Shown piece after piece: positions 1 to 12,123 of a stretch of 64,000 nt of DNA (position 1 is its first letter; every line of letters begins with the position of its first letter). Source of the DNA: Adineta steineri (lineage: Eukaryota; Rotifera; Eurotatoria; Adinetida; Adinetidae); contig CAJNOI010000041.1 of NCBI GenBank assembly GCA_905250115.1, positions 327,606-391,605 of the forward strand, in the 5' to 3' direction. A program made the position numbers and the translations under genes. The notes beneath the pieces were generated by a model that was given only the letters and a program-made list of their open reading frames with translations, was not told the DNA's origin and ran no database searches.

Positions 1-577
1 CGACATCATTAAATGAGACTTGTGGATTAGAGACAATAGCACCTGATGTTAAAGAAAAATGATCATATTTATATAAAATAAATATGGTAAAATCTAACCT
101 TCGAATTTTTGCATCCTACGCCTCTTGTCTGAATCTGCATCCTCTTCATCATTATCTCTACCACCTTTTGAATTTTCACGATGATTGGTACGACCACTGG
201 CTACAGCCTGCTTTTTTGGTGATTGTTGTCCTGTAACTTTTTTTAATTCTTCTGCTCTCTTCAGATAAGAGTCTACAGTAGTACGTATGTTTATTTTCGT
301 TGCTTCACTCATAGTTCCGTCTAATCAATTATATACTTTAACGTTTAAACTATTTCAAAAATCATCATAACTACTCACATTTTGTTGCATGTAGAAACCA
401 TTGTGCTGCAGCCATATAGGCTCGTATAGCTACTTCATAATTGTGGTTTTTGTCTTCTGTAGTAGCTTGTTGAGCAAGTTCAGTAGCTGTCTATAACATC
501 GTCAAAATAGGAAATGAATCAATACAAATTAAATTGTCAAAATATACTTTTATGGTAGTCGCCAAATCCATAGTCAT
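1..577 (-). CDS. VPS4: VPS4-like AAA ATPase, N-terminal MIT part (partial)
   Basis: VPS4 disassembles ESCRT-III filaments in endosomal sorting, cytokinesis and membrane repair. Only the N-terminus lies in the window; the AAA domain is beyond the left edge. Four exons can be read on the minus strand: 577-548 (start, MTMDLATTIK), 490-378 (ATELAQQATTEDKNHNYE, the first MIT helices), 320-99 (SYLKRAEEL, then a charged linker rich in D, E, K and R) and 42-1 (AIVSNPQVSFNDV, matching the conserved segment just before the AAA domain). All junctions are GT-AG and in frame, with introns of 56-57 nt. The MIT pattern followed by an acidic/basic linker and the FNDV/WNDV motif is typical of VPS4 rather than katanin or spastin, though without the ATPase domain those relatives are not fully excluded. 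Confidence 0.85.
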
Positions 578-1989
578 TGTTTCGGTAGTATCTAGAGAAT
601 AAGATCATATAAGAGAGTATGGTTGCATTGCGCAGAATGTCGAATAATTTAGAAATATCGATAGAGACAAAATGAGTAATACGTTCTCTGTCTACTCCAA
701 ATATTCATGTGTCATTTTAAAATGAGTAAGATGCAGAACAAATCACATGGTGTAAAACTATATATATATACTGTCGAATGAATTACTCATTTTCATAATA
801 GACACCAGGGGAAAAAACAAAAAAGTATTTTTGGTTTTCTAGGGCTCAGAATTACTCAGAATTGCTTATTTGTTTTATGAGTCAGTATTGTTACTCATTC
901 TTATCAATATATATTTTATTAACAATAAAATTTCATAGGTTTTTTTCCTTCGAATTCAGCTGATACTATGATAATTATTATTTACAAATTATTTCGAAAT
1001 TTCTATCATACTTCATTATCTATTTATCGGTCTAGACAAATGTTTAAAAATAGATCACATAATTTTCAGCAACAATTACTATTGTCCGATATCTACAAAC
1101 TGTTTTATAGATTCTTATCAAGTTTTAATTGTGTATCACTAATACTGAGTAGAGATACATTGATTTAGCTGTTAACTATAATAGACGATATCTAAAATAA
1201 TGAATTTGAAACATCCAAATACATTCCATTCAATCATATCAGTATAGAATATAGAGTCCGATGAGGCGAGTTTGACCTGGGTGCTATGGTCAATAATCAG
1301 TAATTGGCATATTCACCTCTCCAATACATATGTATCACAAGATTATGTTTCGGAAGAAACTATTCACATTGTAATATGGAGTAATGATAGCAAATCCATG
1401 TGAGGCATAAAAGATTTATGGAAAAAACTTCTTCTCAGAATTCTTCTTTAGCCTGTGTCCTTATAATATTTAGCGACTTACCTCAGAAAGATAAAATTTT
1501 AGACGTATAAGAAAAAATATTTCTTTATTCTTTATTTTATCTCTATTTATAAAGTAAAGATAAAGTAACACTCCTAATTATAATATATTACATATAAGAT
1601 ACGCATATCTTTTAGAACTGAATTTATTTTATATGCCTTATCATTAGTGGTTCATTTTTTATGGTGAATCTTTATATAATAATAAACGAAACCGTATGTC
1701 AACAAAGCGTGTTGCAACTGAATTGAAAATTCTTCTTAAATCAAAATTTATATTAATTTAGAAGTTATATTGACTCTCTAAATTTTCAACTTGTACGTCT
1801 AATGTCTAACGACCAATAGCGACACGTATGTCATAACTATTCATTGGGTCAAACTAAGTATTCAATAAAGTATTTTCGTATGGTTAAAGAATACGTTCGC
1901 TGGGTGTATCTAATATGTGGTTTTGAATATTTTCTTAAAATTCATTTTTTTCACTAGAATAATCCTAATAAAATCATTATTGTCTTCTT
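578..1989. other. Intergenic, no gene seen
   Basis: This AT-rich spacer separates the divergent VPS4-like and HAGH starts. It contains several copies of the word ATGAGTAA and its complement between about 680 and 900, and short AT runs. The longest open frame (968-1168, plus) has no recognisable content and is AT-driven. Nothing else is supported. Confidence 0.6.
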
Positions 1990-3132
1990 ATGTTTGTGCG
2001 ATCTCAGTCTTTATTGAAGTAAGTCTGTAGTCTATTATTTGTATTTAAAAATATGATTTTTTGTTTGTAATATATATATTATCACGATTATGTATATTTC
2101 TTTTTCAGATTTACATCTTTGATTAATAATCTTTACGCTCGCACCATGAAAATCCGTCATTTCAATGCATTAGAAGATAATTATATGTATTTAATCACCG
2201 ATGATAAAACAACAGAATGTGCCGTTGTTGATCCTGCCGAACCCGACGAAGTAAATTTTTTCTATTAGAAAAATATATCGAAGTTAATATTGTTTAATTT
2301 ATATATCTATAGTTAGTAAAAACAATTAAGAAAGAAGGTTTAAAATTAACAACAATTCTTACAACACATCATCATTATGATCATGCTGGTGGTAATAATA
2401 AAATGCTTGAATTAATGGGTGCAGAAAAAGATCAAATAAAAGTTATTGGTGGTGATAAATCATTACAAGCTCTTACACATCCAGTAAAAGATAATGAAAA
2501 ACTTCAAGTAATAAATTTTCTTGATACAAAATTTTTCAAACTAAAATCAAAATTTTGTATTTATATAGATTGGAGAACTTGAAGTAACATGTTTATCAAC
2601 ACCTTGTCATACAGCTGGTCACGTTTGCTATGTTGTCACTGGTTAGAAAGAAAGAAGAAAACAATTTTCTATTTTTAACTATATAAAAATGTTTTAGATG
2701 GAAAGGAACAAGCTGTTTTTACAGGTGATACTTTATTTATTGGTGGTTGTGGTAAATTTTTCGAAGGTACAGCAGCACAAATGCAATCAAGCCTTCAAAA
2801 ACTGGCATCACTCGATCCAAAAACTGTATATTAAATATAATTTTTTATTATATTCAAATATAAAAAACTAATTTATATTTTAGCTTGTGTATTGTGGTCA
2901 TGAATATACGAAAAAAAATCTTGAATTTGCTGCAACTGTTGAACCTGATAATCAAGATTTAAAATCTAAACAATCAAGTGTAAAATCTGTTACTATTCCA
3001 TCAACAATTGGAGATGAACTTAAATTTAATCCATTTATGCGAACTAATCAAGCAAGTGTACAAGCTTTTACTGGTAAAAATGATCCAATTGAATGTATGG
3101 CTGAATTACGTGAAAGAAAAAATAAATTTTAA
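1990..3132 (+). CDS. HAGH: Hydroxyacylglutathione hydrolase (glyoxalase II)
   Basis: This enzyme hydrolyses S-D-lactoylglutathione to D-lactate and glutathione, the second step of methylglyoxal detoxification. Six exons (1990-2018, 2109-2250, 2313-2507, 2569-2641, 2698-2825, 2884-3132) sum to 816 nt, or 271 residues. The metallo-beta-lactamase zinc motif appears as [10 protein letters not shown], followed by [22 protein letters not shown] and VYCGHEYT, which supply the remaining metal and substrate ligands; the C-terminal NPFMR is the glutathione-binding tail. Exon 1 together with the start of exon 2 adds a 22-residue basic, Ser/Leu-rich leader before a second Met at 2146, matching the mitochondrial leader known for animal HAGH. 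Use of the inner ATG would give a cytosolic form. All splice sites are GT-AG and the frame closes exactly. Confidence 0.95.
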
Positions 3133-3617
3133 AAGTTTACACTCTTTTTTTTTTCATTAACTTACCAGACATTTTTTATTGATACTTAATAAACAAGCGA
3201 GAATATTTTCGATTTAAATATTCTACTCTTTCTTTTAGATGTATATAATAAGAGAGAAAAATACAGTGATTCTTTAGAAACATATCGTTGAGTTTCTTAA
3301 TTTCGAGAAAAACAGAAGAATAATCGAGTTATTATACTTGTATCGGTATTTTTATGTACAGACATAATAAGTTGTGTATATGAATAAACTATTTGAAGTA
3401 TGCTGCTTTTCTCATCTAGTATGATAAGTTTTTCAAGTATTTTAGACACGTATCTGTTAAAGAATCTTTTTTTCTGCGCTCTAAATGATAACAACATGGA
3501 CAATAACTATTTTGTTCGATTCTTCATAAGATGAAATTTGAAGCAAAATATGTATCATATGTGTGATTCTCTTTTGTAGATTATTGACTGATTTGAAGAG
3601 TTCTTTATCTATTACGA
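3133..3617. other. Spacer between HAGH and GALNT
   Basis: This AT-rich spacer of 485 bp holds the HAGH 3' untranslated region and the GALNT promoter. No open frame or repeat of note is seen. Confidence 0.5.
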
Positions 3618-5937
3618 ATGATACAAGGTCGTCTATGGCGGTATTTATTAATCTTTTTCGGATTGTATCTTATACTTGGTTTGTTTCTTCTTCGTTCATT
3701 TACTTCTGATAATCGTGAAACAACAACAACACCATCTTCACCTAATGTACGCATACTTGATAATGATGGTGAAGACCTGAAAATTAATCAACATCATATT
3801 GCTGCAAGAGAAATTAATGCTAATCAAAATCAACAAGCAAATTTAAATTTAGAACCATTTATGACAAAAGGTGTATTAGGCAATTATGAACCAAAACATT
3901 TAGTTGAATCATCTGCTCCTGGTGAAAATGGTGAAGGTGTTCATTTAAAAGGTGATGATATTAAATTAGGAGAACAATCTGTTGCAGAATATGGTTTTAA
4001 TGAAGTAGCAAGTGAGAAAATTTCATTAGATCGTCGAGCACGTGATACAAGGTAGAAACAAAAAAGATTATTTTTAAAAGAAAAACAAAAGCATGTATTC
4101 ATTTATGTAGACCAGATGAATGTAAATATTGGAATTATCCAAGTGTTGATAAATTACCAACAGCATCAGTTATTCTTGTTTTCTATAATGAAGGTTGGTC
4201 TACATTAGTACGAACAATTCATTCTGTTATTAATACAAGTCCAAAAGAACTATTAAAAGATATTATTCTTGTTGATGATTATAGTGATCAAGAACATATA
4301 ACTGTTCGTTTACCTGAATATATTCAAAGATGGAATGGTCTTGTAAAATATGTTCGAACAAAACAACGGTAAATTATTTTTCAATATATATATATGATCA
4401 ATAAATTATAAATTCTATGATTTAGTGTTGGACTTGTTGAAGCTCGTATTATTGGTGCTCAGACTTGTGAAGGTGATGTTGTTGTAGTCTTAGATGCTCA
4501 TTGCGAATGTGTAAGGAAATCTGTGTTATTCTTACATTACATATCATTTAAAATTTTTTTATCTTCTAAGGTAACAAATTGGTTACCACCGTTACTTACA
4601 CGAATTGCTTTAAATCGTAAAACTTTAGCTGTACCTATTGTTGATGGAATTGAATGGAATACTCTTCGACATAATAAAGCATATGGTGGTACACTTTATA
4701 GAGGTATATGGGAATGGGGATTTTTATATAAAGAAGCTGAATTACCAAAACGTGAAAGAAGTTTAATGAAATATGATACTGAACCATATAAAAGTCCAAC
4801 GGTAAATTGAAAAGAAAAATATCCTCTAGTATCTCAATAAACATGTTTTTTTCTTTTAGCATGCTGGTGGTTTGCTTGCTATCGATAAAAAATGGTTTTT
4901 TGAATTGGGCGGTTATGATCCGGATATTAAAATTTGGTAACTATACACTAATTCTTCAATACTATGTCGTATTTTTATTTTTTTTAAGGGGAGGTATGCA
5001 TTCATTTTTATAATAATATCATGTCAATTTCGATATTCACTATTAGGTGAACAGTATGAATTAAGTTTTAAAGTATGGATGTGTGGTGGTCAGATTGAAT
5101 GGTAAATAAACTAGAATATACTCTTAATTTAATTGATATATATCTATTGATTTTGAAGGGTTAGCTGCAGTCATGTTGGACATATATATCGAGGTCCACG
5201 TAAACGTAATGTTCATCCTCAAAATGCAAAGCCACAACAAAGTCATATAAATCATATGCGTGTTGCTGAAGTATCTATTTTATTTTATTTTTTTTATTCA
5301 AATCTTTATATTTAATATTAGGTTTGGATGGATGAATATAAACAATATTATTTAAATCGTCATCCACATCATGCTCATTTAGATATTGGTGATACAAGTG
5401 CATATAAAGCAATACGACAACGTTTAAATTGTTCGAATTTCCAATGGTATTTAGATAATGTTGCTTATGAAATGGCTGAAAAATATCCATTACCACCAGC
5501 AAATCTAGTATGGGGTGAAATGCGTAATGATAATTATACAAAAATATGTGCAGATGCACTTCAAAATCAATATGGTCGACCTATTGGCATCTCTGGTTGT
5601 CATCATCAAGGTGGTAATCAATTATTTCGACTTAATATTGAAGGAGAATGGTCAATAGGTGAACATTGTTTCGTATCGGAAGGTGAAACTGTTATTGCAA
5701 GGTATAAGAATATGCTTTGTTTTTGTTTGGTGACAATTATTTTATTATTATAGACATTGTGTACAAATGGGTCGATGGATTCCGAAAGGTGAATGGTCAT
5801 ATGATAAACAAACACGGCAAATTCGCTCAACAAAAGTTTATAAATGTGTCGCAACTGATAGTAAACGTTTATTTTTGGAAAAATGTGATGAAAAGTGTAC
5901 AGCACAAAAATGGACTTGGTCTGAAATATATATATAG
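3618..5937 (+). CDS. GALNT: Polypeptide N-acetylgalactosaminyltransferase
   Basis: This Golgi enzyme starts mucin-type O-glycosylation by moving GalNAc from UDP-GalNAc to Ser/Thr. The type II anchor lies at residues 8-26 (YLLIFFGLYLILGLFLL), followed by a stem and a GT27 catalytic domain. Visible motifs are RPDECKYW, the metal-binding DAH in VLDAHCEC, the Gal/GalNAc-T motif WGGEQYELSFK and SCSHVGHIYR. A C-terminal ricin-type lectin domain ends with a QKW motif. Ten exons: 3618-4051, 4111-4368, 4426-4510, 4571-4801, 4860-4936, 4989-4993, 5047-5101, 5159-5270, 5322-5701, 5754-5937. They sum to 1821 nt (606 residues), a usual family length. The 5-nt exon is needed to encode WGG and keep the frame. 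The isoform subclass cannot be assigned by eye. Confidence 0.93.
4989..4993 (+). other. 5-nt microexon (GGGAG) of the GALNT gene
   Basis: It is flanked by TTTTTAAG upstream and GTATGC downstream. Exon 5 ends in phase 2 (TG) and exon 7 begins GTGAACAG. Direct joining gives TGG followed by the stop TGA, whereas inserting GGGAG gives W-G-G-E-Q-Y, the invariant motif of the family. Confidence 0.85.
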
Positions 5938-6193
5938 TTTAAACGGTGATTCTAAAAAATGCTTTAATCAAATATGAATTGTTCAAGTCTGAGAATCTCT
6001 GATTCACATCTTTTTATCATTGTTCTTTCAATAAGCTTTCACTTTTTATTTCTTTTCAATTGTGTAAATCATATTTTAATACTTTTTGAATGATCCGTTT
6101 TCTTTTTAAACACATCTATATGAATAAGTGCAAAAGATAAAAAAAACTAATAAATAAATTAATGATATTTGTAATTGATTTTCTTTAGATAAT

Positions 6194-8933
6194 ATGTTAC
6201 ATTTTTTAGCAAGACGTTCATATATAACTAATCGACAACTATTGCTTTTCTCTAAATCAATAATTCGTAATAGTTATTATTTAGTGTAAGTTTTATTCTT
6301 GATTATGAGAGATGATTCTATTATTTTTCATTTTAAAAGAATACCTGAACTACCACCCGTCGTTGAAGGTAGTGATTCTTTATTTTATACGGAAACATTT
6401 CCATCATTTGAACATGCAACATCACAAGCAGTTGTAAGTGGTGGCCTTCGATTATGTTCAGAAACTGATACAGCTATTCAACAACATGTGGATAAATTAG
6501 CACATGGTAAATTTAGTATTTTATTTATTCATTTACATAGTTCCTTTCTCTTTCGAAATATAGATTCATCAAAACCAACATTTGAATCTATATTTAACCC
6601 AATTGAAGATCTGAATGTACCATTTGAAACTGGCTATTATACAATTCGTCAATTAGCATTAGTTAAACAAAGAATATTTGCAAAATTATATTCAAAAGTT
6701 TGCCTATTCATCTTTTCTTCATTATTCAAATTTTTTTGTTTTTGATTTAAAATAGTTCGATAGTCATTTTGGTGTTCATCGAGAGTTTCGTTTTCAAGAT
6801 CCAACTCTTTTTAATCTTGTTCAAGTATGTTGTTTTAATACTCGTTTGATATTATTTTAAAATGTTTGTACTTTCATTCTAGGAACTAAATACAAATGAA
6901 AAACGAGCAAATTTAAAAGATTGGCAACAAACATTAATAAATATTTATTTACATTTTGGAAAATTAAATGGTTGTCATTTAGAAAATGAGGAACTTGATC
7001 AATTACAATTACTTAATGGAAAACTTAGTCAACATCAATATAGTTTTTCGTAGATATTCATACATTTATTTTTATTAATCTTTATTTCTTTTTCTCTCTC
7101 GAACAGCCAAAGACTTCTTTACAATAATAAAACATTTACACATCTTGAACTTGATCCTTTTGCTTTTGATGACGTACCATATCATATTAAACAACAATTT
7201 GCTGTTGATAAGTAAAATAAGACGGAAAAATACATATTCCCTATAATAATAATTTTATTTTTTGTCATAGAGCTAAACCAGATTCAGGACCATGGAAACT
7301 TGATTTATCCGATCGAACATTTCATACAATAATGACTTATTCTGGTAATCGACCATTGAGAAAATTAATGTTTGAAGCTTATTATGGTCGTGCATCACCA
7401 GTTGTCGATCGATTAAACCGAAATGTAGAAAATATTGTTGAAATAACTCGAAAACGGTTTATTTTCTAAATTAATTATGTCATATATAAAAATAGCTTTA
7501 TTTTATTTAGAAAACTAATAGCTAAATTTCTTGGTTATTCATGTTTTGCCGATATTGTTTTACAAACTAAAATGGCTCGTACAAAAGAAACAGTTCAAGA
7601 TTTTATTGAAACAACTCGTTCAAAATTAAAACCAGTACATGATGAAAATATTCGTGAATTAACAGCATATGCTCAACAAAAAGCTAAGAAATCAAAAGAA
7701 TATGATCAATTACAAGCATGGGATATTGCTTATTGGCGTCAACAACAATGTCAAGATTTATATTCATCATTAAAAATTGATTCATTACAAATAAGTCGAT
7801 ATTTTTCATATGAAAATGTTTTAAAAGGACTTTTCAATTTCGTTGAAACACTTTTTAATGTTAAATTTGAATTAGACAATAATGTTGATGAACAATATAA
7901 ATGGCATAACGATGTACAAGTCTATAAATGTATAGAAAATGGTAAAAGAAATTTTTTTATTTTATTTGAAGAAAATGTATAATAATTTAGAAACTACGAT
8001 TGGTCATTTATTTATTGATGCATTTGCTAGACCCTATGAAAAATCAGAAATATGTATTGGTACAGCAGGTCGAGATCGTTGTCAACGACATAATATCTTA
8101 CCAATTGCTTATCTTAATATGAGTTTACCACGAATTGAAGGAACAGCGACTCTAATGACATTATCACAACTCAAAGAAATGTTTTTTGCTGTATATATTA
8201 ATAATATCTTTACATCTTTTGATATCATAGTTTATCTTTTTGTTTAAGTTTGGTCGTAATCTTCAAATTCTTCTTAGTCGATCACCAAATCATGAATTAT
8301 CTGGTATACGTAATCTTGAAGCTGATGCACTTGATATTGTTCCACATTTTTTTGTTCAATGTCTTCGTGATCCAAATATTCTTTCGTATATAAGTAATAA
8401 TGTTGAAACAAAACAAAAACTTGATGTTTCAATTTATAATCGTGCTTTAAATCAAATTGATCAACATATGATAACACATGATGTTCTTCGACAATTATAT
8501 TTAAGTGCATTTGATCTTGAAATTCATACGAATGCAACAAATTATTATGATGCGATGGTTAAATTATGGCCATTATTTACACCAATACCATTACATAATC
8601 GTGATTTTCATCCATGTAGTTTTGAACAGATCTATTGTGAACAATTAGCATCAGCTTATTATTCACATAAATGGTCAGAAATGATTGCATGTGATTTATT
8701 TAATGCTTTTAAAGAAGTAGGAATAAATAATAAAGATCAAATTTCTGTACTTGGAAAAAGGTAACGTATATATATATGTTTAATTATTATATTATTGATG
8801 TTTTCTTTTTAGATTTCGTGAAACAATCTTAGCTAGAGGTGGTACAATTAGTATGAGAGAACTTTTTCGAGAATTTCGATCACGTGACCCAAGCTATGAA
8901 CATTATATTCAAAGATTAACCACTCAATTTTAG
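6194..8933 (+). CDS. M3-family oligopeptidase-like protein, catalytic site lost
   Basis: The closest resemblance is to oligopeptidase A (PrlC-type) of the thimet/neurolysin M3 clan: IPELPP near the start, QAWDIAYWRQQQ in the middle, and LARGGTISMRELFREFR at the end. Eleven exons (6194-6285, 6340-6506, 6564-6697, 6756-6824, 6883-7049, 7107-7211, 7271-7456, 7511-7941, 7991-8190, 8249-8760, 8813-8933) sum to 2184 nt (727 residues) with no in-frame stop. The first 25 residues (MLHFLARRSYITNRQ) look like a mitochondrial presequence. The HEFGH zinc motif is replaced by FAFGR across the exon 9/10 junction, and the third ligand Glu by Asp (EADALDIV). An alternative acceptor at 8230 adds six residues but does not restore HExxH. 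Hydrolysis is therefore unlikely; a binding or regulatory role is a guess. Confidence 0.88.
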
Positions 8934-9124
8934 AACGTTTTTTTGTTTGTTGTTTTCTTTTTTGTAGTGTGTGCTATCTTGACACAGTTTTTTATTTAGG
9001 ACAATCAGAGAATTGACGAAGAAAAGAACGAAACGTCAATAATAAAAATGTTGAATACTATACATTGACTTGACTATAAAATATCAGACATAAAAGGAAA
9101 AGAAAGGTATACAAATAATACTGT

Positions 9125-11470
9125 TCATTTAGTTATATATGACTGATTCATTCGATCATCAATACGTTGTAATATACTTGTCATGGAATTCATGTGTTGT
9201 TCAACTAATGTTAAACGTTCATTAAACATTTGTAAATGTTCAAGAACAGTTATTTGACCAGTACGAGGATTATTTGTTGTACGATTTGTACGAGAACGTG
9301 TTGAAAAATTACTTTGATTTGTACGTGTTAATAATGTATTATCACGAGATAATGGTACATAACCAAGTGTAGAATCAAGTCTTAAAAGGACATTATAGTT
9401 AATTTAGGTTTTTTTTCGATTCAAGTTCTTACTTTCGTTGTATATCTTTTAATCTAATCATTAATGCTTGATTATCTTCAGCAGTTTGTTTAACAAGTTC
9501 TGTCATATCACTTGGTTTTCTTGCTTCCTTTAATAATTAAATTAGATAAAAACACATACTTTTTTTCTCTTTAATTTCTAAATTACTTGAAATTTTCGAC
9601 GGGCAACAAAAAATTTCATTCGTCGCATAACTCGTATTGCTTGTTTAAATTTTTCTGGTAATCTTTTAAATAATACATTCAATCTATGAAGAAAAACAAA
9701 ACAATAACTTACTGATCTATTCCATTTTTATATACTAATGGTGTACTATCGAATGGTAATTGACTATCACCAGAATGATGCATAATAGTTCGTCGACGAA
9801 GAAATGAATTATCACGTGATCTTGATAACATTTTTTCAGCTGTAAAACAAAAATTTATATTCTTTATTTATAAAAATTAAACAGACCATAAGCAGGATCA
9901 ACTAATCTATATAGACGCCATGTTGCATTATCTTTTTGAAGGCGACTTGTTGCATGCATACGCCAGGCTGCTTGAATTAATTGTGCTGCTGCCGGATATT
10001 GTTTATGATACATTTTTTGTTTTTCTTTTTGTTGTACATGTAGAGCAAAACCAGATCCTAAAATGCCCTAAAAATGAGGAAAACGAAAAAGAAAATATTA
10101 TTTAATATTATAAATATTTTACTTACTGCTGGTAAACTAAAAAAAGCAATACCAACCATCGATAAACAAGCTGTAACAATTCGCCCCGGCCCTATTATTT
10201 TTCAATATAACATAAAAGATGAAATGTTTTTTCTTATGTATGTAATTTACATGTATGCGGAACACGATCTCCATATCCAATTGTAGCAACTAAATTGTAT
10301 TAATTAGTAAACTATTTATTAAATAATATATATTTTACCAGTTACAATACCAAACCAAAGTGCATCAGCATAGGATTCAAAGGGTCTTGTTCCTTCAATA
10401 ATATAATCTCGTTCAGCCAAATAAACTAAATAAGATGTAACAATAAGTACAATAAAACCCATATACATTGTTGTAATTAATTCAATTCGATGAAGATATG
10501 CAACATTAAGAAGAAGTTTCCATGAGTGTGCTTTACGATCAACATGTAACATACGTAAGATTTGAAAAAAACGAATTATTCTAAAATATATAAATGAAAT
10601 TTTGTCAACAAAATAATTCGATTAATTTTACCGAAGTGCTGGTGATGCTGCCATTACTAAAAGAAATGCATATTGTATATATATATAATGTATATTAATA
10701 TAATTACCTGGATTTGCAGAACCAATTCGACCTGATATATGAAATCCGATAACAACTGATGAAGCAAGTACAACAAATAGATCAATTAGACTAATTGGTG
10801 TTCTCATAAAATGAAATCTTCCAATCCATCCTTTAAATTTTGCACGACAACCAGCTGACCAAACACGAATTATATATTCTGATGCAAAAAAAACTAATAA
10901 AAACGTTTCCTACAAAAATAAAAGCAGTTAAGTTTTTTCTTCGATAAATATCTTCAAAATTTACCACATAAATAAATTTTTGTGTTATTTTTTCTTCATA
11001 TTCACCAATAGTACAGATAACACCAATAACCAAACAGAAAAGAACGATAAGAAACCTATAAATACATTTTATTTAAGATATATTTCTGATTATTTTCTTT
11101 ACAAAAAAAAATCAAGAACAATAGCCAGCACTATACGAACATGCAAAAGAAGAAAAGACACATTTTGTCATACAAATAATCAACTTACGAATATTTAATT
11201 CCATTAGTTTTGTTTTATACTATAAAAATATCTTGTTTTTCAAGATTTTTGTTTTTTTATTAATATTTGAAAATATTCTTTCTCTCAAATACTTACTTAC
11301 ACCATAAAATGATAGGCAAAACAAATCCAACCACGACTTGGTCGTTCTAAAATAAAAGAAAAAGTAAATTTTTTTATTTAATAGAAATAATTTTTACCAA
11401 GAAAGTTATAAACTTTCTTTTGAAATATTTTCATATCCATATCAAAATATAATTTTCCATCTGAACTCAT
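9125..11470 (-). CDS. KCNQ: KCNQ1-like (Kv7) voltage-gated potassium channel, one frameshift in S6
   Basis: Kv7 channels carry slow voltage-gated K+ current in the plasma membrane, with PIP2 and calmodulin as partners. Thirteen exons on the minus strand run from ATG 11470 to the stop at 9125. Recognisable parts: [12 protein letters not shown] before S1; [17 protein letters not shown] (S2-S3 linker); the S4 sensor [16 protein letters not shown]; the S5 loop with [10 protein letters not shown]; the selectivity filter [14 protein letters not shown]6 [17 protein letters not shown]; helix [15 protein letters not shown]; and helix [19 protein letters not shown] with a following coiled coil. LHVDR and the long pore turret favour KCNQ1. 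The exons total 1540 nt, one base too many: the run of eight A (plus strand, 10138-10145) in S6 should be seven. This is either an assembly indel or a real truncating change. Confidence 0.9.
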
Positions 11471-11578
11471 TATCTATAAATATACATCATCTATATATTT
11501 GCTTTTACAATATCAGCACAAAAGCAGATTGAAATCAATGTTTTTTTATTAACCAGAAAAAGAACTTATAATACAATA

Positions 11579-12123
11579 TTAAAAAGATTGATGTAATCGA
11601 TCAGAACATAATTTTTCAATGTCATCTAAACTTAAATGATCAACAGCTTTTTTCATTTCCTAGAAATAGATACAAAGAAAAAAACATAAAAGAAGATTAT
11701 TGTTTCTTTGTATTGTTTTACTCTTTGAAAAGCATTTACAAATGCTTCACGTTCATTTGCATTTTGAATCCATTTTGAAGCAAGTGAATGAAGTTCATTG
11801 AGAAATGCATTGTTTATTGGTTTTGTTGATATTGTCGAATTTGTTGATAAAATTAAATGTAATTTTGAACCATCGACAATATGATAATCTTCTAATGATC
11901 CATCATGTAATGGTTTACCTTTAAGTACTAATTTTTGTTGATTTATAGGAATATTTAATTGATTAGAAAGACGAGATTTTATTTCTTGAACTGTATCAGT
12001 TGGAGATACCTGAGATTTGAGTTTTTCTTTTATCAATAATAATGATGAAAGATAAATTAAACTTACTTCTAATTGAATTTCGGCTAATGCCGGATTGTTA
12101 AGAACTTTAATATGTATTAACAT
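11579..12123 (-). CDS. UBL4: Ubiquitin-like protein 4 (GET/BAG6 pathway)
   Basis: UBL4A (Get5) bridges the tail-anchored-protein handover between SGTA and GET4/BAG6 in the cytosol. Three exons: 12123-12067, 12009-11722, 11659-11579 (426 nt, 141 residues). The N-terminal ubiquitin fold shows PINQQKLVLKGKPL and LEDYHIVDGSKLHLIL; the C-terminal homodimerisation helix pair ends HLSLDDIEKLCSDRL, as in animal UBL4A. Intron 1 (12066-12010, 57 nt) is a multiple of three and contains no stop, so retention would insert 19 residues into the ubiquitin fold. The 5' side faces the shared promoter described at 12124-12455. Confidence 0.9.

Noticed and set aside
1259-1290. Possible hammerhead ribozyme core (CCGATGAGGCGAG)
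   Set aside because: The first core base differs from CUGAUGA, and no GAAA segment or closing stems are found around it.
4807-5013. Open frame across the GALNT introns
   Set aside because: It spans two introns; the family alignment requires splicing through the 5-nt exon instead.
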